A DNA stretch of 64,000 nucleotides from an uncultured Eubacteriales bacterium (GCA_934561055.1 CAKTFN010000008.1:25722-89721); one strand, 5' to 3'; shown: positions 7,986 to 17,178, counted from the first letter of the stretch. Notes: generated by a model from the letters alone, not told the origin. Program-made: numbers and translations.

Positions 7986-8507
7986 ATGAAAACCTTGTTT
8001 AAAAGCAGCTATGTGAGAAGCAAAAAGGACGTCAAAGAGGTTTGCCGCTATCTTTATCTCGGCAGAGGAACGAACATTGCGCTCAATGTTCTTGTTATGC
8101 TCGGTGTTGCTTCGATGATTGCGCTCATGTTTTTGCTTAAAGATTATACCATGCTGATTTTTGCGGCGGCTCTGGTTGCGATTTGGTCGCTCCAGTTTGT
8201 GATGTATGCCCTTGCGGTCAAAAGCGTTCTTAAAAGTTATGATGAGATTTCAAACGGAGAAGCACTGAGGGTTGACTTTATCGTTACCGAATCGAACGCT
8301 TGGGTAACGTCTTCGGTCGGTGAAGATTACGGAATTCCTTTTGAAAAAATCAAAAGGATAATCGTCAAAAAAGATACGCTTCTTGTTGTTACCGGCGCAA
8401 AACTTGTTTATGCCGTCCCGAAAAATTCATTTGTTCTCGGAAATGCGGCCGATTTTTTGAACTTTTTTAAAGCAAAGGGCGTTAAAATCAAAGGAAAGCT
8501 GAAGTGA
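7986..8507 (+). CDS. YcxB-like small membrane protein
   Basis: A 173-residue protein with two adjacent membrane segments at about residues 38-80 (VLVMLGVASMIALMFLL and AALVAIWSLQFVMYAL) and a C-terminal soluble part (ITESNAWV, IPFEKIKRIIVKKDTLLVVTG) typical of YcxB-family proteins. Their function is not established. ATG 7986 follows GGAGGA by about 8 bases; an earlier in-frame ATG at 7938 overlaps the terminator tract and is unlikely. It lies 7 bases before the esterase gene, so the two are probably co-transcribed. Confidence 0.65.
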   Translation: MKTLFKSSYVRSKKDVKEVCRYLYLGRGTNIALNVLVMLGVASMIALMFLLKDYTMLIFAAALVAIWSLQFVMYALAVKSVLKSYDEISNGEALRVDFIVTESNAWVTSSVGEDYGIPFEKIKRIIVKKDTLLVVTGAKLVYAVPKNSFVLGNAADFLNFFKAKGVKIKGKLK

Positions 8508-8514
8508 AAAGGCA

Positions 8515-9417
8515 ATGACAAAATATCCGATTGACAAAGAACTCAAAAAATATTGCAGAAAGATTCCGTTCTTTTCACCGATGCTTGTTTTGAGCAATCC
8601 TTTTCTTCGGCTGATGTATCGCTTCACTCCGATTGAAAAAGGTATAAAGCATGAAACGGAAAAGATCGAAACAAGGGACGGGAAACTTCGCATTGACATT
8701 TTTTCGTCCGAAAACATTGAAAATGAGGCACCGGTTCTTTTTTATCTTCACGGCGGCGGATTCGGTTACTTTGCTTCGCCGTTTCATAAAAAGCTTGCCG
8801 CAATTTATGCAAAAGAAGCGCATTGCCGTGTGATTTGTCCCGATTATCGCCTTCTTCCGAAACATGCGTATCCGTGCGCAAAAAACGACAGCCTTAATGC
8901 ATATTCGTGGGCAAGAAAAGCTTTTCCGAATTCCTTTTTTGCCGTCGGCGGCGACAGTGCCGGCGGAGCGCTCGCAATTTATGTTGCGAACGAAGCGGAA
9001 ATTACGCCGGATTTTCAGCTGCTTATCTATCCCGTCTGCGATCCGAAGCAGGACACGAAGTCAATGAAAGAATTCACCGACACACCGTTTTGGAATTGCG
9101 TCAACAACAAAAAGATGTGGAAAATGTATGCCGGAAAATATTCGTTCGACGAAGTTTCTCCGACGGACAGCAAACTTCTCGAAAAAATTCCCGACGCATA
9201 TGTTGAGACTGCTCAGTTTGACTGCCTTCACGACGAAGGAAAAAATTATGCAAAAAAGCTTTCGGAAAACGGCGGAACCGTTGTCCTTAACGAAACGAGG
9301 GGTACGGTTCACGGCTATGACATTGCGCTCAAAACGAAAATCGTGAAGGAAAACGTTCAAAAAAGAATTAACGCGCTCAATTCGGCTTTTTCCAAAATCT
9401 TGTCTGTTGAAAAGTGA
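8515..9417 (+). CDS. Alpha/beta-hydrolase esterase (hormone-sensitive lipase family)
   Basis: A 300-residue alpha/beta hydrolase. The oxyanion-hole HGGGF is at residues 79-83, the nucleophile elbow GDSAGG holds Ser148, a likely acid is in FDCLHDE, and the His is in TVHGYD near the C-terminus. HGGG and GDSAG place it in the HSL/bacterial family IV esterases, which hydrolyse short-chain acyl esters. No signal peptide is visible, so it is probably cytoplasmic. The natural substrate is unknown. Confidence 0.8.
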   Translation: MTKYPIDKELKKYCRKIPFFSPMLVLSNPFLRLMYRFTPIEKGIKHETEKIETRDGKLRIDIFSSENIENEAPVLFYLHGGGFGYFASPFHKKLAAIYAKEAHCRVICPDYRLLPKHAYPCAKNDSLNAYSWARKAFPNSFFAVGGDSAGGALAIYVANEAEITPDFQLLIYPVCDPKQDTKSMKEFTDTPFWNCVNNKKMWKMYAGKYSFDEVSPTDSKLLEKIPDAYVETAQFDCLHDEGKNYAKKLSENGGTVVLNETRGTVHGYDIALKTKIVKENVQKRINALNSAFSKILSVEK

Positions 9418-9464
9418 GGAAAAAGAGTGTATACTAAAGCAAATCATTCAGAAGGGGAATGGGA

Positions 9465-10706
9465 ATGAGTAAAAAAATTTTGGTTGTCGGCGGAGGTGCG
9501 GCCGGACTTCTTGCCGCTGCAACAGCGGCGCAAAACGGTGCAGACGTAACAGTTGCCGAACGAAACGAACGTCCGGCACGAAAAGTTATGATTACCGGAA
9601 AGGGACGCTGCAACGTCACAAATTGCTGCACAATGCTCAACGAGCTTGTTGCCGCCGTTCCGGGAAACGGACGGTTTTTGAACGGGGCGTTTTCTCGTTT
9701 TATGCCGTCGGACACGACGGAGCTTTTTGAATCGCTCGGCGTTGAACTTAAAGTTGAAAGAGGAAACCGAGTTTTTCCCGTTTCGGACAAGGCCGTTGAC
9801 ATTGTTGACGCACTCGTTAAAAATGCGACCGAAAGCGGCGCAAAAATCGTTCACGAAAGAGTGACGGAACTTATAATCGAAAACGGAAAAGTTCTCGGCG
9901 CAAAGTTTGAAAGCGGAGAAAAATTTCTTTGCGACAGCGTAATCGTTGCAACCGGGGGCGTTTCTTATCCGCTGACGGGTTCGACCGGTGACGGCTATGA
10001 ATTCGCAAAAAAAGCGGGCCACAATATCATCGACCTCTCGCCGTCGCTCGTTCCGCTCGTTTGCCACGAAGGCTTTTGCTCCGACCTTCAGGGTCTTTCG
10101 CTTCGCAACATTGAAATCAGCGTAATTGACAGCGAAAACTATCGTGAGGTTTACCGGGATTTCGGTGAAATGCTTTTCACCCACTTCGGCGTTTCCGGCC
10201 CGGTCATTCTCAGTGCAAGCGCACACCTCAAAGACATTAAGCCCGGAAAATATGAAATACATATCGACCTCAAACCGGCGCTTTCATATGAGCAGCTTGA
10301 CGCAAGGGTTCAACGTGATTTCCTTGAATGTGCGAACAAAAATTTCATCAATGCGCTCGATAAACTTCTTCCGAAAAAGATTGTTCCCGTTATTGTTCGC
10401 CTGACGGGAATCAAACCTTCAACGAAGGTCAACCAGGTGACAAGGGAGCAGAGAGCAAGACTGGTTTCGGTGCTCAAAGATCTCAAAGTTACCGTCCTTC
10501 GGACAAGACCCGTTGAAGAGGCAATCGTTACAAGAGGCGGTGTTGACACAAAGCAAATTGACCCAAGAACAATGCAGTCAAAGCTCGTTTCCGGATTGTA
10601 CTTTGCCGGAGAGGTGATTGACGTTGACGCTTACACAGGCGGTTTCAATCTTCAAATTGCGTTCTCAACCGGACACCTTGCCGGAATGAGTGCGGCTCAG
10701 GAATAA
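9465..10706 (+). CDS. HI0933-family FAD-dependent oxidoreductase (BaiN-like)
   Basis: A 413-residue flavoprotein with an N-terminal dinucleotide-binding GGGAAGL motif, KVMITGKGRCNVTN, an ATGGVSYPLTGSTGDGYEFAKKAGH-type middle (abbreviated) and a C-terminal GLYFAGEVIDVDAYTGGFNLQIAFSTG block, all hallmarks of the HI0933/YhiN family. Some relatives (BaiN) were linked to bile-acid reduction, but most have no proven substrate. ATG 9465 lies 7 bases after GAAGGGG and is preferred over an ATG two codons earlier. It heads the operon with cmk, plsC and ispH-S1. Confidence 0.8.
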   Translation: MSKKILVVGGGAAGLLAAATAAQNGADVTVAERNERPARKVMITGKGRCNVTNCCTMLNELVAAVPGNGRFLNGAFSRFMPSDTTELFESLGVELKVERGNRVFPVSDKAVDIVDALVKNATESGAKIVHERVTELIIENGKVLGAKFESGEKFLCDSVIVATGGVSYPLTGSTGDGYEFAKKAGHNIIDLSPSLVPLVCHEGFCSDLQGLSLRNIEISVIDSENYREVYRDFGEMLFTHFGVSGPVILSASAHLKDIKPGKYEIHIDLKPALSYEQLDARVQRDFLECANKNFINALDKLLPKKIVPVIVRLTGIKPSTKVNQVTREQRARLVSVLKDLKVTVLRTRPVEEAIVTRGGVDTKQIDPRTMQSKLVSGLYFAGEVIDVDAYTGGFNLQIAFSTGHLAGMSAAQE

Positions 10707-10721
10707 AAAGGAGAGAATTTT

Positions 10722-11387
10722 ATGATTAACGTTGCAATCGACGGACCTGCCGGAGCAGGAAAAAGCACAATGGCGAAAGCCGCGGCGAAGGAGCTCGGCT
10801 TTATCTATATTGATACCGGTGCACTTTACCGCACCGTGGGTCTCAATGCGCTCAGAAACGGCGCCGACATCGAAAACCCGGAAAGCATTGAAAAAACGCT
10901 GACGGAAAATCTTTCCGTCGAGCTTCGTTTCATTGACGGCGAACAGAGAATGTTTTTGAACGGTGAGGACGTTTCTTTAAAAATCAGAACGCCCGAAGCG
11001 TCAATGGCGGCTTCAAAAGTTTCTGCCGTTCCGGCGGTGCGTGAATATCTTTTTGACCTTCAAAAAAAGCTGGCGAACGAAAACAACTGCATCATGGACG
11101 GACGTGACATCGGAACGGTTGTTCTTCCGGACGCAAAAGTTAAAATTTTTCTCACCGCTTCGCCCGAAGCGAGAGCGAAAAGAAGATATAAAGAGCTCGT
11201 CGAAAAGGGCATGGACGTGAAATATGAAGACGTTCTTTCTGAAATGAAAGAGCGTGATTACAACGATTCCCACCGTGCAATCGCACCGCTCAAGCCCGCT
11301 TCGGACGCAATTTTTCTTGACACGAGCGACATCGGCCTTGAAGATTCGGTTGAGCTCATAATTAAGACGATTAAGGAAAACATATAA
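10722..11387 (+). CDS. cmk: Cytidylate kinase
   Basis: A 221-residue P-loop kinase with IDGPAGAGKST at the N-terminus, YIDTGALYRTVGL, and MDGRDIGTVVLPDA, all diagnostic of CMP kinase, followed by the basic lid RAKRRYKEL. It phosphorylates CMP and dCMP with ATP. AAGGAG precedes the ATG by 9 bases. The gene order cmk-plsC-ispH-S1 is one I recall from Clostridia and corresponds to cmk-rpsA linkage in many bacteria. Confidence 0.95.
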   Translation: MINVAIDGPAGAGKSTMAKAAAKELGFIYIDTGALYRTVGLNALRNGADIENPESIEKTLTENLSVELRFIDGEQRMFLNGEDVSLKIRTPEASMAASKVSAVPAVREYLFDLQKKLANENNCIMDGRDIGTVVLPDAKVKIFLTASPEARAKRRYKELVEKGMDVKYEDVLSEMKERDYNDSHRAIAPLKPASDAIFLDTSDIGLEDSVELIIKTIKENI

Positions 11388-11411
11388 TCAGAATTTTAAA
11401 GGTGTGATCTT

Positions 11412-12068
11412 ATGAATTTTGATTTTTCCGTTCCTAAGGAAAGCAGACTTTACAAATCCCTTCGTCCGTTCGCAAAGGTACTCATTTCGCTCAAATACCG
11501 TGTTGCCTGTTTCGGAGAAGAAAATATACCGAAGGACGGTGCGTTTATTCTTGCGGCGAACCATATCAGTGCGCTCGATCCCGTGATGATAATTTCACGC
11601 TGTCCGAGAACGATTCATTTCATGGCGAAGGAAGAACTTTTCAAAAACCGCCTTTTCGGTTCGTTTTTGAAAAGCATGAATGTTTTTCCCGTGAAACGAA
11701 GAACGGGCGACAAAAAGTCGCTTGAATACGCAAAAACGATTATTGCTCTCGGCTGGGTGCTCGGAATTTTTCCGGAAGGAACCCGCTCAAAGGATCTGAC
11801 CCCGAAAAAGGCGAAAAACGGTGTTTCCTATCTTGCCGCAAAAACAAAAGCAGACGTTCTTCCGGTGAGCATTTATAAGACGCCGGAGGACAGAAGCCGG
11901 CGTCCGAAAATCACGATCCGCTTCGGAACGCTCATAAAAAACGGCGAACTTGACCTTTCCGAAAATTATTCTCAGCAGAAAATCAGAGAAGCAAGCGAAA
12001 AGGTTATGAAAAGCATAACCGGGCTTTGGCTTTTGAAGCACGGAGAAAAAGAAAAAAGCAAGAGGTAA
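11412..12068 (+). CDS. plsC: 1-acyl-sn-glycerol-3-phosphate acyltransferase
   Basis: A 218-residue PlsC-family enzyme with the catalytic HX4D box (NHISALD) at about residues 53-58 and the glycerophosphate-binding FPEGTRS. It transfers an acyl group to lysophosphatidic acid at the cytoplasmic face of the membrane to make phosphatidic acid. The ATG follows AAAGGTG. It lies in the cmk-plsC-ispH-S1 operon, 9 bases before ispH. Confidence 0.9.
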   Translation: MNFDFSVPKESRLYKSLRPFAKVLISLKYRVACFGEENIPKDGAFILAANHISALDPVMIISRCPRTIHFMAKEELFKNRLFGSFLKSMNVFPVKRRTGDKKSLEYAKTIIALGWVLGIFPEGTRSKDLTPKKAKNGVSYLAAKTKADVLPVSIYKTPEDRSRRPKITIRFGTLIKNGELDLSENYSQQKIREASEKVMKSITGLWLLKHGEKEKSKR

Positions 12069-12077
12069 AATTTAAAA

Positions 12078-14084
12078 GTGAACAGTAAAAAATATTCGAT
12101 TGAGGTTGCGAAAACCGCAGGTTTCTGCTTCGGCGTTGACCGTGCGGTGAGCACACTTTACAATCTTGTCGAAAGCGGAAAAAAGGTTTGCACTTTTGGC
12201 CCGATTATTCATAACCCTTCGGTTATAGACGATCTTGAAAAAAAAGGCGTTCATATTATTGAACACCCGAGCGAAGCACCGAAGGACACAACGGTTGTCA
12301 TCAGAACCCACGGCGTTGAAAGATTTGTTACCGACGAACTGAAAAAAAGAAAGATCGATTACATTGATCTTACCTGCCCGTTCGTGATGAAAATTCAAAA
12401 AATCGTTGAAAAGCACTCCGCAAAAGACAGACTGCTTTTGATTGCCGGAGACGAAAATCATCCGGAGGTCAAGGGCTTTCGCAGCCATTGGGAAGGGGAA
12501 AGCCTTGTTTTTAAAAACGAGGCCGAACTTGAAAAACTTCTTTCAAATCATCCCGAAATTGCGAACGGAGAAGTTTATGTTGTCGCTCAGACGACCTTTT
12601 CTGTAAAAGAATGGGAAAAAACCTCAAAAATTTTAAAAAAACTATGTACAAACGGTTTTTTCTTTGATACAATATGTAGTGCGACTAATGACAGACAGCA
12701 GGAGGCGTTTTCGCTCTCAAAGCGGTGCGACGCAATGATCGTTGTCGGCGGTCGGACGAGTTCAAACACCGCAAAGCTCAAGGCAGTGTGTGAACAAAAC
12801 TGCCCGACGTTTTTGGTCGAAACGGCGCAGGAACTTCATTCGATTGATTTTTCGCGCTTCCTCTCAATTGGGGTAACAGCAGGGGCTTCCACTCCTGCAG
12901 GTATTATAAAGGAGGTACTATCCACCATGTCCGAAATTTTAAACGAACAAACAAATTCTGAAGAAATGAGCTTTGAGGCCGCTTTGGAGGAGAATCTCAA
13001 ATCAATGAGCTCCGATCAAAAAGTGCTTGGCGTTGTTGTAGGTATTGCACCTAATGAAATACAGGTCGATATCGGCAGAAAATATGCTGGCTTCGTTCCT
13101 ATTGAGGAGTACAGCAACGATCCTACTGCCGATCCGAAAGCAGAACTCAAAATCGGTGACGAGATCAATCTCATCATCATGAAGACCAACGATTCCGAAG
13201 GAACCATGATGCTTTCAAAGCGCCGTTTCGACGCAATCGCAGCATGGGACAACATCATGAAGGCTAAGGACGACGAAGAAATTCTTGAAGGCGTTGTTGC
13301 CGAAGCTGTCAAGGGCGGCGTTCTTGTTTACGCTCAGGGCGTTCGCGTTTTCATTCCGGGTTCACTCACCGGACTTCCGAGAGACGCAGACCTTTCCGAA
13401 CTCGTTAAGACTAAAGTTAGATTCCGCATCATCGACGTTGACAAGGCAAAGAAGCGTGCTGTCGGTTCAATCCGTTCAGTCGTAAGAGAAGAACGCAAGG
13501 CTGCAACCGATGCTTTCTGGGCTCAGGTTGAAGAAGGTCAGGAATACACCGGAACCGTTAAGTCACTCACAAGCTACGGCGCATTTGTTGACCTCGGCGG
13601 AGTTGACGGAATGGTACATATTTCGGAGCTTTCCTGGAAGCGCATCAAGCATCCGTCCGAAGTTGTCAAAGAGGGCGACGTTGTCAAGGTATACGTTAAG
13701 GCTCTTGACAGAGAAAACAGAAAGATTTCTCTCGGCTATAAGAGAGTTGAAGACAATCCCTGGGAAATTCTCAAGAGAGATTATCCGGTCGGCTCGGTTG
13801 TCAACGCAAAGATCGTAGGTCTCACCACCTTCGGCGCATTCGCAAACGTAATCGACGGAATTGACGGTCTTATCCACATTTCACAGATTGCCGACCGCCA
13901 CATCGCTTCTCCGAAGGAAGTTCTCAACATCGGTGATGAAGTTACCGTTAAGATTACCGACATCGACTTTGAAAAGAAGCGTGTAAGCCTTTCAATCCGT
14001 GCTCTTCTTGAGCCGCAGGATGAAGAGACTGAAGAAGCCTCAGACGAAGCTTCCGAAGAAGCCGCAGACGAAGAAGCCGAATAA
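12078..14084 (+). CDS. ispH-rpsA: Fused HMBPP reductase IspH and ribosomal protein S1
   Basis: A 668-residue fusion. Residues 1-283 are IspH (LytB), the last step of the MEP isoprenoid pathway, with the three [4Fe-4S] cysteines Cys17 (AGFCFGV), Cys100 (LTCPF) and Cys200 (ICSATND). Residues 284-640 hold four S1 RNA-binding domains (GSFGAF-like cores at about 395, 480 and 565, each with MVHISELS-like strands), then an acidic tail. Such fusions are known in Clostridia. A full GGAGG and an in-frame ATG lie exactly at the domain junction (12911-12929), so a free 385-residue S1 protein may also be made. Base and codon use shifts towards AAG and CGC codons after the junction. Confidence 0.92.
   Translation: MNSKKYSIEVAKTAGFCFGVDRAVSTLYNLVESGKKVCTFGPIIHNPSVIDDLEKKGVHIIEHPSEAPKDTTVVIRTHGVERFVTDELKKRKIDYIDLTCPFVMKIQKIVEKHSAKDRLLLIAGDENHPEVKGFRSHWEGESLVFKNEAELEKLLSNHPEIANGEVYVVAQTTFSVKEWEKTSKILKKLCTNGFFFDTICSATNDRQQEAFSLSKRCDAMIVVGGRTSSNTAKLKAVCEQNCPTFLVETAQELHSIDFSRFLSIGVTAGASTPAGIIKEVLSTMSEILNEQTNSEEMSFEAALEENLKSMSSDQKVLGVVVGIAPNEIQVDIGRKYAGFVPIEEYSNDPTADPKAELKIGDEINLIIMKTNDSEGTMMLSKRRFDAIAAWDNIMKAKDDEEILEGVVAEAVKGGVLVYAQGVRVFIPGSLTGLPRDADLSELVKTKVRFRIIDVDKAKKRAVGSIRSVVREERKAATDAFWAQVEEGQEYTGTVKSLTSYGAFVDLGGVDGMVHISELSWKRIKHPSEVVKEGDVVKVYVKALDRENRKISLGYKRVEDNPWEILKRDYPVGSVVNAKIVGLTTFGAFANVIDGIDGLIHISQIADRHIASPKEVLNIGDEVTVKITDIDFEKKRVSLSIRALLEPQDEETEEASDEASEEAADEEAE
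12911..12929 (+). promoter_or_regulatory. Internal ribosome-binding site and ATG at the IspH/S1 junction
   Basis: AAAGGAGGT is followed 11 bases after its GGAGG by an in-frame ATG that begins the S1 part (MSEILNEQTNSEEMSFE). In the middle of a gene such a site is unlikely to be kept by chance, and it would allow the S1 part to be made on its own in larger amounts than IspH. Confidence 0.6.
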
Positions 14085-14114
14085 TTTATTTTGCTTTTTC
14101 AAAAGAACAAGATC

Positions 14115-14143
14115 AATCCCCGTCTTTAAGGCGGGGATTTTTT
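14115..14143 (+). terminator. Intrinsic terminator after ispH-rpsA
   Basis: Ten-bp stem AATCCCCGTC/GGCGGGGATT with a TTTAA loop and a T tract. Confidence 0.9.
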
Positions 14144-14146
14144 GAC

Positions 14147-14180
14147 GCAAAAATACCGGACGGCTATTCGTCCGGTATTT
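14147..14180 (-). terminator. Intrinsic terminator of the amidohydrolase gene
   Basis: Perfect 12-bp inverted repeat AAATACCGGACG/CGTCCGGTATTT with a 6-base loop, followed on the minus strand by TTTTGC. It lies 22 bases after the amidohydrolase stop. Confidence 0.85.
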
Positions 14181-14202
14181 GTTTCTTATTTGCCGTTGCG
14201 TA

Positions 14203-15495
14203 TTAAAGAAACTTGTCAAGTTCTTTTTCCGCTTCCGGCATTTTTTTGATTTTAGGGTCGTTGATTATGTAACCCTCCTTGATTACCGTTGAAAGGTTTC
14301 TGAGAACGGAAAGGTCTTCAAGCGGGTTCTTGTCGCAAACAATCATGTCGGCGGCTTTTCCTGCTTCGATCGAGCCTGTGATATCATCGATTTTTGCGAG
14401 CTTTGCGTTGAGGAGCGTTGCGCTGTAAAGAGCAAATGCCGGGGTGACGCCGCAGTATTTCACAAAGTAGCAAAGCTCTCTCCACATATCGTAGTGTGTG
14501 ATGTACGGACAGCCGGTGTCGGTTCCGAGACCGACGGGAATACCGTTTTCAAGGCATGCTTTTGCAAGCGCAACAATTCCGTCAAAAACAACCTTTCCGT
14601 TTTCCTGCTGTTCGTATGTTGCATGGGAAATGCTTCTGTCAAAAAGGGCATACGGAAGGGCGGGGGAAATTGTTGAAACCTGATATGCGTTCTTTTCCTT
14701 GAAAAGGCGGATGATTTCGTCATTCGGCATTGCGCCGTGTTCGATTGAGTCAACGCCGTTTTGAAGGGCAACAAGAACGCCCTGCGGACTTTCAACGTGG
14801 GCAGCAACGGTCATTCCGAGCGAATGCGCTTTGTCGCAGGCGGATTTGACAAGTTCGGGCTGCATTCTGAGAACACCCGGTTCGCCGACAACTTCGGCAT
14901 CCATAACTCCGCCGGTAATCATAAGTTTGATGAGGTCGGTTTTTTCTTTGTATATTCTTTCGACAAAAGCGGCGGCTTCTTCCGGTGTTGTTGCCTCATA
15001 AGCGAGAGAGCCTGCCATGTGACCGCCCGGAACGGAAACGGCCATGTTCGACGCAAGAACACGGGGAGCGAGAATTTTTCCGGCAGCCGAAAGGTCACGG
15101 ATTTCCGTGTCGTAATTTCCGACTCCGCCGACCGTTCGGATTGTTGTTACACCGCTGAGAAGTTCGGTTTTCGCCGTGTTTTCGCAAAACTTTACGCCGA
15201 TTTTGTTTGTGAAAGCGTTCATCGTGACGAGCTTCACAAGTTTTTTGGGATCGGACGGTTTTTTTCTCGGCTTTCCGGTTGCGGGAAGATGAACGTGCAT
15301 ATTGATAAGACCGGGCATTACATATTTTCCGCCGAGGTCATGGATTTTGTAGCCTTCGGGAGCATTCTTGTCCGTAACGGCGGTGATTTTTCCGTTTTCA
15401 ACGCAGACGGTCATTCCTTTTTGCGGCTTCATGTCCTTCGTTCCGTCAAGAAGGGTGCAGTTTGTCAACGCATATTTTTCAGTATTGAGAAACAT
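14203..15495 (-). CDS. Metal-dependent amidohydrolase (imidazolonepropionase/prolidase-like)
   Basis: A 430-residue amidohydrolase-superfamily enzyme. It has the HVH pair after the first strand (GLINMHVHL), a likely carboxylated lysine in LIKLMITGG, His ligands in AAHVES and SIEHG, and the catalytic Asp in LGTDTG. The set fits the Xaa-Pro/Xaa-Arg dipeptidase-like branch annotated as imidazolonepropionase-like; true HutI is less likely because no hut genes are near. It is probably cytoplasmic with two zinc ions. It is the only minus-strand gene between two plus-strand blocks. Confidence 0.8.
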   Translation of the reverse strand: MFLNTEKYALTNCTLLDGTKDMKPQKGMTVCVENGKITAVTDKNAPEGYKIHDLGGKYVMPGLINMHVHLPATGKPRKKPSDPKKLVKLVTMNAFTNKIGVKFCENTAKTELLSGVTTIRTVGGVGNYDTEIRDLSAAGKILAPRVLASNMAVSVPGGHMAGSLAYEATTPEEAAAFVERIYKEKTDLIKLMITGGVMDAEVVGEPGVLRMQPELVKSACDKAHSLGMTVAAHVESPQGVLVALQNGVDSIEHGAMPNDEIIRLFKEKNAYQVSTISPALPYALFDRSISHATYEQQENGKVVFDGIVALAKACLENGIPVGLGTDTGCPYITHYDMWRELCYFVKYCGVTPAFALYSATLLNAKLAKIDDITGSIEAGKAADMIVCDKNPLEDLSVLRNLSTVIKEGYIINDPKIKKMPEAEKELDKFL

Positions 15496-15668
15496 ATTTT
15501 CACCTCTGTAAAGAATGTAATATTTTATATTATTATATCATATCACAATCGGGCTTTTCAACCGTTGAAGGAAAGAAAAAAGCCATTTGTCTCTTTTTCC
15601 TAAATCACCGTCTCAAAGAAAAAATCATATATTGAAGTGACCGATTATAATTGTTGAAGGTGAAAACC

Positions 15669-15899
15669 ATGAGTTATATATATATAAAATTTTCCAATCA
15701 GACGCAGGGCGAAAAGGCACGCTCGGTTCTTAAAAAGCGCGGAATCGGTTCAAGGCTGAGGCGCAACCCGAATCCGAATCACAGGGAAGGATGCAACTTT
15801 GCCCTTTTTGTTTCGGGCGACATTTTCAAAGCCTTTGAAATTATTTCCGAAAATCATATTCAGACAATGGGAATCGAAAGGTTTGGTGACGGAAGATGA
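15669..15899 (+). CDS. DUF3343 protein (putative sulfur/selenium carrier-like partner)
   Basis: A 76-residue protein of the DUF3343 type: start YIYIKFSNQTQGEKARSVL, then a basic stretch and a conserved Cys in EGCNFALFVSG. These small proteins are commonly found next to cysteine-desulfurase-like or YedF/SelD-type genes and are suspected to handle sulfur or selenium; the role is unproven. ATG 15669 follows AAGGTG; an upstream in-frame TTG is less likely. The stop overlaps the desulfurase start (ATGA), indicating a tight functional pair. Confidence 0.75.
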   Translation: MSYIYIKFSNQTQGEKARSVLKKRGIGSRLRRNPNPNHREGCNFALFVSGDIFKAFEIISENHIQTMGIERFGDGR

Positions 15900-17047
15900 T
15901 TTATCTTGACAACGCCGCAACGTCTTTTCCGAAGCCGCCGTCGGTTGTGAATGATTCGGCGAACGCAATGCGGTTCTTCGGCGCAAACCCGGGAAGGGGA
16001 GGACACAAACTTTCGGCAAAAGCGGGAGAAACCGTTTTTGAATGCCGTGAAAAGCTTTCCGAAATGTTTTCGTGTGACGTTGAAAGAGTGATTTTCACTC
16101 TTAATTGCACTCATTCTCTCAACACGGCGATTAAAGGTGTTCTCAAAAAGGGAGACCATGTGATAATTTCCGCCCTTGAGCATAACTCGGTTCTGCGACC
16201 GCTTGAAACGCTTCAAAAAAGGGGAATGATTACCTATGACGTTGCACACGTCAATCCGAATGACGATGAAGAAACCGCAAAAAATTTTGAAAGACTGATA
16301 AGGAAAAACACAAGAATGATTCTTTGCACCTATGCATCGAACGTTTTCGGAACGGTTCTTCCAATGAAAAAGCTTTCGTCTCTTTGCAAAAGGTACGGCC
16401 TTCTTTTTGCACTCGATTGCGCTCAAAGCGCCGGGATTTTTCCGGTCGACATGAAAAAGGCGGGAGTTGATATTGTTTGCGCTCCGGGTCACAAAGGGCT
16501 TTTCGGCCCGATGGGAACGGGAATTCTCCTTTTTTCCGAGAGAGTTACTGTTGAAAGTCTTGTTCAGGGTGGAACGGGAAGCCTTTCTCTTCAAAAATCC
16601 CAGCCCGAAATTTATCCGGACTCGCTTGAAAGCGGAACGGTCAATCTTCCGGGAATTGCTGGGCTTTCCGCCGGACTTGACTTCATAAAATCCGTCGGCG
16701 GCGAAAAAGCGATTCACGAACGGGAAACTTATATTATGAACGTTCTAAAAGAGGATCTCGGTGCAATAAAGAACATCACCGTTTTTGAAAAGATGCACGG
16801 AAAAATTTTTGCTCCGACTCTTTCGTTTTTCGTAAACGGCGTTCACAGCGAACAGACGGCCGATGAACTTGACGAAAAGAACATTGCGGTCCGAGCCGGA
16901 TATCACTGTTCATACCTTGCGCATAATTTTCTCAAAACAACCCGAAGCGGAACGGTTCGTGTCAGTCCGGGGTACTTTACGACGAAAGAAGAGGTTAAAT
17001 TTTTTGCATTTTGCTTAAATAAAATTGCAAACGGCCGAAAAATATGA
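15896..17047 (+). CDS. Cysteine desulfurase / selenocysteine lyase-like PLP enzyme
   Basis: A 383-residue class V aminotransferase. It starts with the family signature MIYLDNAATSFPKPPSV, has the cofactor lysine in APGHKGLFGPMGTG, and a candidate persulfide cysteine in AGYHCSYLAH. It belongs to the cysteine-desulfurase subfamily that is often paired with DUF3343 rather than to housekeeping IscS/SufS. It should remove S or Se from cysteine or selenocysteine using PLP. The preceding gene overlaps by 4 bases. No selD, selA or Suf genes are visible, so the acceptor is unknown. Confidence 0.85.
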   Translation: MIYLDNAATSFPKPPSVVNDSANAMRFFGANPGRGGHKLSAKAGETVFECREKLSEMFSCDVERVIFTLNCTHSLNTAIKGVLKKGDHVIISALEHNSVLRPLETLQKRGMITYDVAHVNPNDDEETAKNFERLIRKNTRMILCTYASNVFGTVLPMKKLSSLCKRYGLLFALDCAQSAGIFPVDMKKAGVDIVCAPGHKGLFGPMGTGILLFSERVTVESLVQGGTGSLSLQKSQPEIYPDSLESGTVNLPGIAGLSAGLDFIKSVGGEKAIHERETYIMNVLKEDLGAIKNITVFEKMHGKIFAPTLSFFVNGVHSEQTADELDEKNIAVRAGYHCSYLAHNFLKTTRSGTVRVSPGYFTTKEEVKFFAFCLNKIANGRKI

Positions 17048-17178
17048 TAACATATTAACAGGTTTTAAGTCTGTATAAGTAAAGACGGATAAACTTTAAT
17101 GATACGAAGAAAAGAGGCCGGTGCGCAAAATTGTGCGTTTTTCGGGTCTCGGTCTTTTAAATATTGGTTGGTGAAAAT

